DNA of 64,000 nucleotides from Pseudomonas parakoreensis (GTDB taxonomy: Bacteria; Pseudomonadota; Gammaproteobacteria; Pseudomonadales; Pseudomonadaceae), in assembly GCF_021602155.1 (NCBI RefSeq), contig NZ_BQHY01000001.1:248001-312000 (forward strand). The letters are read 5' to 3'. Positions 17,539 through 26,048 of this stretch are shown here, one piece after another; position 1 is the first letter of the stretch, and each line of letters opens with the position of its first letter. The notes under the pieces are model-generated. The model searched no databases. It worked only from the letters and a program-made list of their open reading frames with translations, and had not been told where the DNA came from. The translations under genes and the position numbers were made by a program.

Positions 17539-19543
17539 AAACACCGTCCTTGCAGCGCTCGCACTCTTCGCAGAATGGCGCATCACCTTTAAAGCTCATG
17601 ATTTGTGCGGCGGTGAGCATGGCCGCCGGTGCCGCTGCAAGTTTCGCTGGCAACCCCGGCACACTAGGTGCCGCGCCCATCGCCGTCATCGGCGCGCCAC
17701 CGACCTGAATTGGCACGCTACTGAAGATCCCGCCAGGCCCGATGTTGATCCACTGCCCGCCGGCCTGAATCGTGGCGCTCGCGCCGCCATCGATCACCAC
17801 TTGCTGCCCGGCACTGACGTGGATTTGTGCGCTGGCGCTGGTGGCCTGGTTGCTCACCCGAATATGCCGATCGCCGACCACCGTCAGGTGATCGTCCTGT
17901 TTGACTTCGATCTGGCGCTGGCCGTGAGTGATGCGTTGTTCGTCGGCCTTCAACTCATGTTTGGCGGTGCCCGTGACGACGATGCTGCGCTGGTTGTCGA
18001 CCTGCACCTGCTGGTCGTGCAGTACATGCTGGGTCCAGTTGCGCTGGGCACGCAGGTAGATTTCTTCGGCGCCCTTTTTGTCGTCGATGCGCAGTTCGTT
18101 GTAACCACCGCCACCGGGGCTGCTATGGCTGCGGAAGATGCTGCGGGTCTTGTCCGCCGGGAGGTCCAGCGGCACCGGGGTCGCGGCATTCGGCAGGCAC
18201 CCCATCACCAACGGTTTGTCGGCGTCGGCGTCGATGAAACCGACCAGCACTTCCATGCCGACTCGCGGGATCAACACGCTGCCGTATTGGTCATGTGCCC
18301 AACCGGTTGCCACACGCAGCCAGCAACTGGAATGCTCATTCAGCTCGCCGTCGCGGTCCCAGGCCAGTTGCACCTTGACCCGACCGTACTCGTCGCAGTG
18401 AATTTCCGCGTCGTGCGGCCCGGTGACGACGGCAGGTTGATAGCCAAGCATCCGGGGCTTTTCCGGGCCGAGGGCTGGGCGGAAGAACACGTCCCACGGC
18501 GTAGCAAGAAAGGTATTACGGTAACCCTGGAATGTTTCCCCATCGCTGGTGACCGATTCCTCCAGCACTTGCGGCTGTCGCCCACGGTGTTCGATGGCGG
18601 TGAGCAGCCACAGGTCATTCCAGTCCCGGCGCGGGTGTTCGGTCAGTTGCAGGAAATGTCCGCACACCAGTGCAGAGACGTCGCTGATGCCTTCGGCCTG
18701 ACGGTAATCGGCGACATGTCGCTCAAGCGTGCGCTGCGCCAGATACTTGCCTATCTCGCGATCGTTGAACTGGCCGGGAAAACGATAATCCTCCAGCACC
18801 GGGCGCTGCTCGCTGTCGCTGTGGCTTTGCAGTTGCAAGTGCGGTTTCTCAAAGTTGTAGTCGCGCCGGGTGACCACGCTGGTGCGGGTTTCGACCCGGA
18901 CATTGAAACGCTGGATGGCGGGCGCACCAGCCGACATGCCGCTCCCCGGCAAATACAGCGTCGGCTCGGCCAGTCGCGGGAATACCGTTTGATCGTCGCC
19001 GAACACGAGTAGATGCCCGTCGGGGCTGTGCTGAAAATGAAAATGAATGCCGACTTCGGCACACAGCCGTTGGATGAACGCCAGATCGCTTTCGGCGTAC
19101 TGCACGCAATAATCGCGCACCGGGTAATCACTGCCGAGACGAAACTCGAAGGCGTCGCGCAGGATCGCGTGGTCCTTGAGGATCCGCGCCACGATCTGCG
19201 GCACCGTCTGATGCTGAAAAATCCGCTGGTTGATGCGATGCCCGAGGTACGTCAGACGCGGTACCAGGCTCAGGTGATAGCGCGTCAGACGTTTCCCGGA
19301 ATCCCCCTGCCCGACTCGATAAATCTGACCATGGACACCGGAACCTTCTGCATCGAAGCTCAGGAACGCCTGACTATGCAGCAGGCTCTCGAGGTCCAGG
19401 TCGGGCCGTTCACTGACCAGTTCCAAGTCGAAGCGAAAGGGTTGGCTGATGGCTTCCTTGCCCGTGAACTCAAGGACTTTGAGATCAAATTGGGCGCCTT
19501 CAAGGGTCAACGTGAAACGCGGTTGATTGGCAGGCGCGAACAT
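17528..19543 (-). CDS. vgrG: Type VI secretion system tip protein VgrG (TssI)
   Basis: Trimeric spike at the tip of the T6SS Hcp tube. The 671 residues show the gp27-like N-terminal part (FDLELVSERPDLDLESLLHS and the YCVQYAESDLAFIQRL motif at about 150), the gp5-like OB fold (DEYGRVKVQLAWDRDGELNEH; WLRVATGWA; RVGMEVLVGFIDADADKPLV at about 395-460), and a repeat-rich beta-helix. The tail ends in a cysteine cluster, CEECERCKDGVC. No toxin domain is fused at the C-terminus, so it should carry a separate effector by way of the DUF4123 adaptor. No T6SS core genes are in the window, so this is an orphan vgrG locus depending on an apparatus encoded elsewhere. Confidence 0.94.
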   Translation of the reverse strand: MFAPANQPRFTLTLEGAQFDLKVLEFTGKEAISQPFRFDLELVSERPDLDLESLLHSQAFLSFDAEGSGVHGQIYRVGQGDSGKRLTRYHLSLVPRLTYLGHRINQRIFQHQTVPQIVARILKDHAILRDAFEFRLGSDYPVRDYCVQYAESDLAFIQRLCAEVGIHFHFQHSPDGHLLVFGDDQTVFPRLAEPTLYLPGSGMSAGAPAIQRFNVRVETRTSVVTRRDYNFEKPHLQLQSHSDSEQRPVLEDYRFPGQFNDREIGKYLAQRTLERHVADYRQAEGISDVSALVCGHFLQLTEHPRRDWNDLWLLTAIEHRGRQPQVLEESVTSDGETFQGYRNTFLATPWDVFFRPALGPEKPRMLGYQPAVVTGPHDAEIHCDEYGRVKVQLAWDRDGELNEHSSCWLRVATGWAHDQYGSVLIPRVGMEVLVGFIDADADKPLVMGCLPNAATPVPLDLPADKTRSIFRSHSSPGGGGYNELRIDDKKGAEEIYLRAQRNWTQHVLHDQQVQVDNQRSIVVTGTAKHELKADEQRITHGQRQIEVKQDDHLTVVGDRHIRVSNQATSASAQIHVSAGQQVVIDGGASATIQAGGQWINIGPGGIFSSVPIQVGGAPMTAMGAAPSVPGLPAKLAAAPAAMLTAAQIMSFKGDAPFCEECERCKDGVCAA

Positions 19544-19706
19544 CCGATGTGTCTCTGCAGATTGAGGGCGGGCGATTCTGCATGAGGGGCAGGGGATGTT
19601 GGGTGGGTGACGGGAAAATCAGATTTGCCCTACTTTCACTGCCGAAAAAGCCTTCGGATATTGGCGCAATCGACTACAGACATATCCCCCAAAACCACCA
19701 CTGGAC

Positions 19707-19798
19707 CTGTGGGAGCTGGCTTGCCAGCGATGAGGCCGGCACATCCAACTTATGCGCTCACTGACACACCGCCATCGCTGGCAAGCCAGCTCCCACAG
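19707..19798. repeat. REP inverted pair (class B, AGCTGGCTTGCCAGC subtype)
   Basis: CTGTGGGAGCTGGCTTGCCA and its reverse complement, separated by a spacer. The same subtype is found at 25837 and, inside a gene, at 55893. Confidence 0.88.
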
Positions 19799-19830
19799 GG
19801 TTCTCCAAGTTCTTGAGAAATTACGGGCAT

Positions 19831-19871
19831 AAAAAAACAGCCCGCCTCCTTGTAGGAAACGGGCCGTTTTT
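19831..19871. terminator. Rho-independent terminator downstream of putP, possibly bidirectional
   Basis: On the minus strand the stem AACGGCCCG/CGGGCTGTT (one G-U pair) is followed by a T-run, 23 bp after the putP stop codon. A T-run also follows on the plus strand, so it could stop transcription both ways. Confidence 0.8.
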
Positions 19872-19893
19872 CTGTGAGCCGCAGCTCAGTGCA

Positions 19894-21378
19894 TCACTTG
19901 TTCAGGTGGAAATCTTTTTCCGCCGCTTCGAAGCGCTGCACCATGCCTTTGGTTGGCTCGCCCATTTTGCTGACGATGTAGATCGCCAGGCTGGCGAAGA
20001 TGAAGCCCGGGATGATTTCGTACAGGCCCATCACCTCGAAATGCTTCCACACCACCACGGTGATGGCGCCGACCAGGATGCCGGCCAGTGCGCCATTGCG
20101 GGTCATGTCTTTCCAGATCACCGAGATCAGCACCACTGGACCGAACGCGGCACCGAAACCGGCCCAGGCGTAGGACACCAGGCCCAGTACGCGGTTTTCC
20201 GGGTTGGCGGCCATGGCGATAGCGATCAGTGCCACCAGCAACACCATCGCGCGGCCGACCCAGACCAGTTCAACCTGGGAGGCGGATTTGCGCAGGAAGG
20301 TTTTGTAGAAGTCTTCAGTCAGGGCGCTCGAGCACACCAGCAGCTGGCAACTCAGGGTGCTCATGACCGCGGCGAGAATCGCCGACAACAGGACACCGGC
20401 GACCCACGGGTTGAAGAGGATTTTCGCCAGTTCAATGAACACCCGCTCGTGGTTCTCGGTCACCGGACCGGCTACTTCCGGGTGCGCCGAGAAGTAAGCG
20501 ATGCCGAAGAAGCCCACGGCGACGGTGCCGCCCAGGCACAGGATCATCCAGGTCATGGAGATGCGACGGGCGTTGGCAATCGATTTCACCGAGTCAGCGG
20601 CCATGAAACGCGCGAGGATGTGCGGCTGACCGAAGTAACCCAGACCCCAGCCCATCAGCGAGATGATGCCGATGAAGGTGGTGCCCTTGAGCATGTCGAA
20701 GTTGCTTGGGTCCTGGGCTTCGATGGCGAGGAACGTGGTATCGACGCCGCCGGTGGCCAGCAACACGATGATCGGCGTCAGCAGCAGGGCAAAGATCATC
20801 AGCGTGGCTTGCACGGTGTCAGTCCAGCTCACCGCAAGGAAACCGCCGATAAAGGTGTAGGCAATTGTCGCCGCAGCACCGGCCCACAGCGCCGTCTCGT
20901 AGGACATGCCGAAGGTGCTTTCGAACAGACGGGCGCCAGCCACGATGCCGGACGCGCAGTAAATGGTGAAGAACACCAGAATCACCACCGCCGAGATAAT
21001 CCGCAGCAGGCCGCTGTTGTCTTCGAAACGGCTGGCAAAGTAGTCCGGCAGGGTCAGCGCATCACCGTTGTGCTCGGTTTGCACGCGCAGACGGCCGGCG
21101 ACGAACAGCCAGTTCAGGTAAGCGCCGATGATCAGACCGATGGCGATCCAGCTCTCGGACAGGCCGGACATGTAGATGGCGCCCGGCAAGCCCATCAACA
21201 ACCAGCCGCTCATGTCGGAAGCACCGGCGGACAATGCCGTCACCACGCTGCCGAGGCTGCGACCGCCAAGAATGTAGTCAGAAAGGTTGTTGGTGGAGCG
21301 ATAGGCCATGAGGCCGATCAGTACCATTGCTGCGATGTAGATCACGAACGTGATCAGTGTTGGATTGCTTACGCTCAT
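19894..21378 (-). CDS. putP: Sodium/proline symporter PutP
   Basis: Imports proline with Na+ across the inner membrane (solute:sodium symporter family). The 494 residues form about 13 hydrophobic segments; the early YSDYILGGRSLGSVVTALSAGASDMSGWL region (read here in pieces: DYILGGRSLG, ALSAGASDMSGWLLMGLPGA) is the PutP signature around the sodium site. It starts MSVSNPTLITFVIY. It diverges from putA across 456 bp loaded with GTTGCA-type motifs, the classic put arrangement in which PutA represses both genes when proline is absent. Confidence 0.97.
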   Translation of the reverse strand: MSVSNPTLITFVIYIAAMVLIGLMAYRSTNNLSDYILGGRSLGSVVTALSAGASDMSGWLLMGLPGAIYMSGLSESWIAIGLIIGAYLNWLFVAGRLRVQTEHNGDALTLPDYFASRFEDNSGLLRIISAVVILVFFTIYCASGIVAGARLFESTFGMSYETALWAGAAATIAYTFIGGFLAVSWTDTVQATLMIFALLLTPIIVLLATGGVDTTFLAIEAQDPSNFDMLKGTTFIGIISLMGWGLGYFGQPHILARFMAADSVKSIANARRISMTWMILCLGGTVAVGFFGIAYFSAHPEVAGPVTENHERVFIELAKILFNPWVAGVLLSAILAAVMSTLSCQLLVCSSALTEDFYKTFLRKSASQVELVWVGRAMVLLVALIAIAMAANPENRVLGLVSYAWAGFGAAFGPVVLISVIWKDMTRNGALAGILVGAITVVVWKHFEVMGLYEIIPGFIFASLAIYIVSKMGEPTKGMVQRFEAAEKDFHLNK

Positions 21379-21522
21379 TAAGTACGCCCTGGCTTTGTTT
21401 TTATGTAGCAGCAGTGATCAATCGTACGCAAACGACGACGTTTGGCAGACGAATCGGGATCCCGCGCATTTAGGACTGATGTTTCCCCAGGAAAGCCACC
21501 AGCCGATACACCGGATACTTCC

Positions 21523-21597
21523 GGTTGCACCTTGGGCGCGAATGCTATGCAACAAAGTAAAAAAGGTGCAACCAGTTTCTGGCGATTAAGTTGCACC
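21523..21597. promoter_or_regulatory. putP-proximal operator cluster (GTTGCA motifs)
   Basis: Four motifs: GGTTGCACC at 21523-21531 (plus), TGCAAC at 21548-21553 (core only, minus), GGTGCAACC at 21565-21573 (minus) and AGTTGCACC at 21589-21597 (plus). Three of the four share the extended 9-mer rather than only the GTTGCA core, which makes chance unlikely. Confidence 0.7.
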
Positions 21598-21745
21598 TAG
21601 TCGGATATACCGATAAATACGCCGTTTTTGCTCCTTTTTAGCGCAGTCACGGCGCTCCGCTAGAAGTAAAAGCACCAAGCAGGAGCGGCACTTCAGTACC
21701 AGAAAATAATTCCTGACGAAGCGTTAATTTTTCCGACAAAAAAAG

Positions 21746-21764
21746 GGTTGCACCCGGTTGCACC
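21746..21764 (+). promoter_or_regulatory. putA-proximal tandem operator (two GGTTGCACC copies)
   Basis: Two direct copies of GGTTGCACC (21746-21754 and 21756-21764), repeating every 10 bp, about one helical turn, so bound dimers would lie side by side. They are 71 bp before the putA start codon. This fits autorepression by PutA. Confidence 0.75.
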
Positions 21765-21834
21765 TCTTTCGGCGCACGGCTAATCTTGCCGCCAGCTGAT
21801 GCCACGCAACTGTGGCAACCATGAGGATAAAAAT

Positions 21835-24800
21835 ATGGCTACCACCACCCTTGGGGTCAAACTCGATGACCCGACCCGCGAGCGCCTGAAGGCTGCCGCG
21901 ACCTCGATTGATCGCACACCGCACTGGCTGATCAAGCAGGCAATTTTCAATTACCTGGAAAAACTCGAGGGTGGTGCAACCCTGACCGAGCTGAACGGTT
22001 TGACCGCCAAGGACAGCGACGACGCCGGTGAAGTCCACACCGATCACGCGCACCAGTGCTTCCTCGAATTCGCTGAAAGCATCCTGCCGCAATCGGTACT
22101 GCGCGCTTCGATCACGGCCGCCTACCGTCGCCCTGAGCCGGAAGTGGTGCCGATGCTGATCGAGCAGGCGCGCCTGCCGGCTCCGATGGCCGAAGCCACC
22201 AACAAACTCGCCGCGACCATTGCGGAAAAACTGCGTAACCAGAAAAGTGCCGGCGGTCGTGCAGGCATTGTTCAGGGCCTGCTGCAGGAGTTTTCCCTGT
22301 CGTCCCAGGAAGGCGTGGCACTGATGTGCCTGGCCGAAGCGCTGCTGCGCATCCCGGACAAAGGCACTCGCGATGCACTGATCCGCGACAAGATCAGCAC
22401 CGGCAACTGGCAGCCGCACCTGGGCAACAGCCCGTCGCTGTTCGTCAACGCAGCCACTTGGGGCTTGCTGCTGACCGGCAAACTGGTGTCGACCCACAAC
22501 GAAGCCGGCCTGACTTCGTCGCTGAGCCGGATCATCGGCAAGAGCGGCGAGCCGATGATCCGCAAGGGCGTCGACATGGCCATGCGCCTGATGGGCGAGC
22601 AGTTCGTCACCGGCGAAACCATCGCCGAAGCACTGGCCAACGCGAGCAAGTTCGAAGCCAAGGGCTTCCGTTATTCCTACGACATGCTCGGTGAAGCGGC
22701 GCTGACCGAACACGACGCGCAGAAGTACCTGGCGTCGTACGAACAAGCCATCCACTCGATCGGCAAAGCCTCCCACGGTCGTGGGATTTATGAAGGCCCG
22801 GGCATTTCCATCAAGCTGTCGGCCCTGCACCCGCGCTACAGCCGTGCGCAGTACGAGCGCGTGATGGACGAGCTGTACCCGCGCCTGCTGTCGCTGACCC
22901 TGCTGGCCAAGCAATACGACATCGGCCTGAACATTGACGCCGAGGAAGCCGACCGCCTGGAGCTGTCGCTGGATCTGCTCGAGCGCCTGTGCTTCGAACC
23001 GCAACTGACCGGCTGGAACGGCATCGGTTTCGTGATTCAGGCTTATCAGAAGCGTTGCCCGTACGTGATCGACTACGTAATCGATCTGGCCCGTCGCAGC
23101 CGTCATCGCCTGATGATCCGCCTGGTGAAAGGCGCGTACTGGGACAGCGAAATCAAGCGCGCCCAAGTCGAAGGCCTGGAAGGCTATCCGGTCTACACCC
23201 GCAAGGTGTACACCGACGTTTCCTACATTGCCTGCGCGCGCAAACTGCTGTCGGTGCCGGAAGTCATCTACCCGCAGTTCGCCACGCACAACGCCCACAC
23301 CCTGTCGGCCATTTATCACATTGCCGGTCAGAACTATTACCCGGGCCAGTACGAATTCCAGTGCCTGCACGGCATGGGCGAACCGCTCTACGAGCAGGTT
23401 GTCGGCAAAGTGTCCGAAGGCAAGCTGAACCGTCCATGCCGCGTGTATGCACCGGTCGGTACTCACGAAACCCTGCTGGCGTACCTGGTGCGTCGTCTGC
23501 TGGAAAACGGCGCCAACACCTCGTTCGTCAACCGCATCGCCGACCAGTCGATTTCGATTCAGGAACTGGTGGCCGATCCGGTGGCGCAGATCGAGCAGAT
23601 GGCGACCGTGGAAGGTGGTTTTGGCCTGCCGCACCCACGCATCCCGCTGCCGCGTGACCTGTACGGCGCCGAGCGCGCCAATTCCGCCGGCATCGACATG
23701 GCCAACGAACATCGTCTGGCCTCGCTGTCCTGCGCCCTGCTCGCCACTGCGCACAACAACTGGAAAGCCGCGCCGATGCTCGGTTGCGCTTCCAGCAACG
23801 AAGCTCCAGCGCCAGTGCTGAACCCCGCGGATCACCGTGATGTGGTCGGTCACGTGCAGGAAGCTACCGTCGAAGACGTCGACAACGCGATCCAGTGCGC
23901 GCTGAATGCTGCGCCCATCTGGCAGGCCACCCCGCCAGCCGAGCGTGCGGCGATTCTGGAACGTGCCGCTGACCTGATGGAAGGCGAGATCCAGCCACTG
24001 ATGGGCCTGCTGGCCCGTGAAGCCGGCAAGACCTTCGCCAACGCCATCGCCGAAGTGCGTGAAGCGGTCGATTTCCTGCGTTACTACGCGGTGCAGGCGC
24101 GCAACGATTTCAGCAATGACGCCCACCGCCCACTGGGCCCGGTGGTGTGCATCAGCCCGTGGAACTTCCCGCTGGCCATCTTCAGCGGTCAGGTCGCTGC
24201 CGCACTGGCTGCCGGTAACCCGGTACTGGCCAAACCGGCTGAGCAGACTCCGCTGGTTGCCGCGCAAGCCGTGCGTTTGCTGCTCGAAGCGGGTATTCCC
24301 GAAGGCGTGCTGCAACTGCTGCCGGGTCGCGGTGAAACCGTCGGTGCCGGTCTGGTCGGTGATGAGCGCGTCAAAGGCGTGATGTTCACCGGTTCCACCG
24401 AAGTCGCGCGCCTGCTGCAGCGCAACATCGCCGGTCGTCTCGACAGCCAGGGCCGTCCGATTCCGCTGATCGCTGAAACCGGCGGGCAGAACGCGATGAT
24501 CGTTGACTCCTCGGCACTGACCGAACAAGTGGTGATCGACGTGGTGTCCTCGGCCTTCGACAGCGCCGGTCAGCGTTGCTCGGCCCTGCGCGTGCTGTGC
24601 CTGCAGGAAGATTCCGCCGACCGCGTCATCGAAATGCTCAAAGGCGCGATGGCTGAAAGCCGTCTCGGCAACCCTGAGCGCCTGTCCGTGGACATTGGCC
24701 CGGTGATTGACGCCGAAGCCAAGGCCGGTATCGACAAGCACATCCAGGCCATGCGCGACAAAGGTCGCAGCGTGTATCAGGTGGCTATCGCCGACAGTGA

Positions 24801-25788
24801 AGAAGTCAAACGCGGCACCTTCGTCATGCCGACCCTGATCGAGCTGGAAAGCTTCGACGAGCTGCAACGCGAGATCTTCGGCCCGGTGCTGCACGTAGTG
24901 CGCTACAAGCGCAAGGACATCGACCAGTTGATCGGCCAGATCAATGCCTCCGGTTATGGCCTGACCCTCGGCGTACACACCCGCATCGACGAGACCATCG
25001 CCAAGGTGATCGACAACGTCAACGCCGGTAACGTCTACGTCAACCGCAACATCGTCGGTGCCGTGGTCGGCGTGCAGCCATTCGGCGGCGAAGGCCTGTC
25101 GGGGACTGGCCCGAAAGCCGGTGGTCCGCTGTACCTGTACCGCTTGCTGTCGACCCGTCCTACGGACGCCATCGAACAGTCCTTCGCTCGCGGTGATGCA
25201 CTCGTCGCCCCGGACGTGCGTCTGCGTGAAGCCATGAGCAAACCGCTGAACGCTTTCAAGGCCTGGGCCGAGAGCAACCAATACGCCGAACTGAGCACCC
25301 TGTGCGTGCAATACGCCGCGCAGTCGCAAAGCGGTATCACCCGCGTGCTGGCCGGCCCGACCGGCGAGAAAAACAGCTACGCGATCCTGCCGCGTGAACA
25401 CGTGCTGTGCCTGGCGGACGTCGAAGGCGATCTGCTGACCCAACTGGCGGCGGTATTGGCGGTCGGCGGTTCGGCGGTATGGCCGGAATCCGACATCAGC
25501 AAGGCCTTGTTCGCACGCCTGCCGAAGGACGTTCAGGCGCGGATCAAACGGGTTGCCGACTGGCACAAGGATGAAGTGGTGTTTGATGCGGTTCTGCATC
25601 ACGGTCATTCCGACCAGTTGCGTGGCGTGTGCCAGCAGATTGCCAAGCGTGCCGGTGCGATCGTTGGCGTTCAGGGCCTGTCCCAGGGCGAGACCAACAT
25701 CGCGCTGGAGCGCCTGGTGATCGAGCGCGCGTTGAGCGTCAACACGGCGGCGGCGGGGGGTAATGCGAGCCTGATGACTATCGGTTAA
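21835..25788 (+). CDS. putA: Trifunctional PutA: put repressor, proline dehydrogenase, P5C dehydrogenase
   Basis: Oxidises proline to glutamate in two steps (FAD-dependent proline dehydrogenase, then NAD-dependent glutamate-semialdehyde dehydrogenase) and represses the put genes. The 1317 residues show an N-terminal ribbon-helix-helix DNA-binding domain (MATTTLGVKLDDPTRERLKA, about 1-47), the PRODH barrel (about 260-570; GRGIYEGPGISIKLSALHPR, LMIRLVKGAYWD) and the aldehyde dehydrogenase part (about 650-1110; ISPWNFPLAIFSGQ, IAETGGQNAMIVDSS, catalytic Cys in SAGQRCSALRVL), then the C-terminal tail typical of the trifunctional type. The frame extends 12 codons upstream, but ATG at 21835 follows GAGGATAA and begins the conserved RHH domain. 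The RHH domain implies self-regulation through the adjacent GTTGCA motifs. Confidence 0.98.
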   Translation: MATTTLGVKLDDPTRERLKAAATSIDRTPHWLIKQAIFNYLEKLEGGATLTELNGLTAKDSDDAGEVHTDHAHQCFLEFAESILPQSVLRASITAAYRRPEPEVVPMLIEQARLPAPMAEATNKLAATIAEKLRNQKSAGGRAGIVQGLLQEFSLSSQEGVALMCLAEALLRIPDKGTRDALIRDKISTGNWQPHLGNSPSLFVNAATWGLLLTGKLVSTHNEAGLTSSLSRIIGKSGEPMIRKGVDMAMRLMGEQFVTGETIAEALANASKFEAKGFRYSYDMLGEAALTEHDAQKYLASYEQAIHSIGKASHGRGIYEGPGISIKLSALHPRYSRAQYERVMDELYPRLLSLTLLAKQYDIGLNIDAEEADRLELSLDLLERLCFEPQLTGWNGIGFVIQAYQKRCPYVIDYVIDLARRSRHRLMIRLVKGAYWDSEIKRAQVEGLEGYPVYTRKVYTDVSYIACARKLLSVPEVIYPQFATHNAHTLSAIYHIAGQNYYPGQYEFQCLHGMGEPLYEQVVGKVSEGKLNRPCRVYAPVGTHETLLAYLVRRLLENGANTSFVNRIADQSISIQELVADPVAQIEQMATVEGGFGLPHPRIPLPRDLYGAERANSAGIDMANEHRLASLSCALLATAHNNWKAAPMLGCASSNEAPAPVLNPADHRDVVGHVQEATVEDVDNAIQCALNAAPIWQATPPAERAAILERAADLMEGEIQPLMGLLAREAGKTFANAIAEVREAVDFLRYYAVQARNDFSNDAHRPLGPVVCISPWNFPLAIFSGQVAAALAAGNPVLAKPAEQTPLVAAQAVRLLLEAGIPEGVLQLLPGRGETVGAGLVGDERVKGVMFTGSTEVARLLQRNIAGRLDSQGRPIPLIAETGGQNAMIVDSSALTEQVVIDVVSSAFDSAGQRCSALRVLCLQEDSADRVIEMLKGAMAESRLGNPERLSVDIGPVIDAEAKAGIDKHIQAMRDKGRSVYQVAIADSEEVKRGTFVMPTLIELESFDELQREIFGPVLHVVRYKRKDIDQLIGQINASGYGLTLGVHTRIDETIAKVIDNVNAGNVYVNRNIVGAVVGVQPFGGEGLSGTGPKAGGPLYLYRLLSTRPTDAIEQSFARGDALVAPDVRLREAMSKPLNAFKAWAESNQYAELSTLCVQYAAQSQSGITRVLAGPTGEKNSYAILPREHVLCLADVEGDLLTQLAAVLAVGGSAVWPESDISKALFARLPKDVQARIKRVADWHKDEVVFDAVLHHGHSDQLRGVCQQIAKRAGAIVGVQGLSQGETNIALERLVIERALSVNTAAAGGNASLMTIG

Positions 25789-25836
25789 AAACCGTTAAGC
25801 CGGGTACTGCACAGGTGCCCGGTTCAGCAGAAAAAA

Positions 25837-25928
25837 CTGTGGGAGCTGGCTTGCCAGCGATAGCGATGTGTCAGCCACCATTAATGGTGATTGCTCCGCC
25901 GCCATCGCTGGCAAGCCAGCTCCCACAG
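25837..25928. repeat. REP inverted pair (class B, AGCTGGCTTGCCAGC subtype)
   Basis: CTGTGGGAGCTGGCTTGCCA and its reverse complement flank a spacer that contains CACCATTAATGGTG (about 25877-25890), itself a perfect palindrome. It is the main content of the 260-bp gap between putA and the acyl-CoA dehydrogenase gene. Confidence 0.87.
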
Positions 25929-26048
25929 TTGTTTTGGGGTGTTTGCAAAGTTGTTGCGGGGCTCCAACATCACGCCCATCAATCATCCTGTTCAGCCTTT
26001 ATCAGCGAGCCTAGACTCGGCCCAACCCCAATTTACAGGTAGGCCGCC

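Larger units (their letters stand above)
19544..19893. other. Gap between vgrG and putP
   Basis: 350 bp without a gene. It holds the vgrG upstream region (19544-19700), a class B REP inverted pair and the putP terminator. Confidence 0.75.
21379..21834. promoter_or_regulatory. putP-putA divergent control region
   Basis: 456 bp between the two put start codons. It carries two groups of GTTGCA-type motifs: one near putP (21523-21597) and one near putA (21746-21764). The region between them (21600-21740) is AT-rich and would hold the promoters, which I cannot place confidently. GTTGCA is the core recognised by the ribbon-helix-helix domain of E. coli PutA. Confidence 0.75.

Noticed and set aside
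21724-25608. 1294-codon open frame on the minus strand
   Set aside because: Complete shadow of putA, which has all expected domains on the plus strand.
25790-25830. Weak GC-rich hairpin after putA (CCGGG/CCCGG) as terminator
   Set aside because: The stem is short, the loop large and no T-run follows, so I do not call it.
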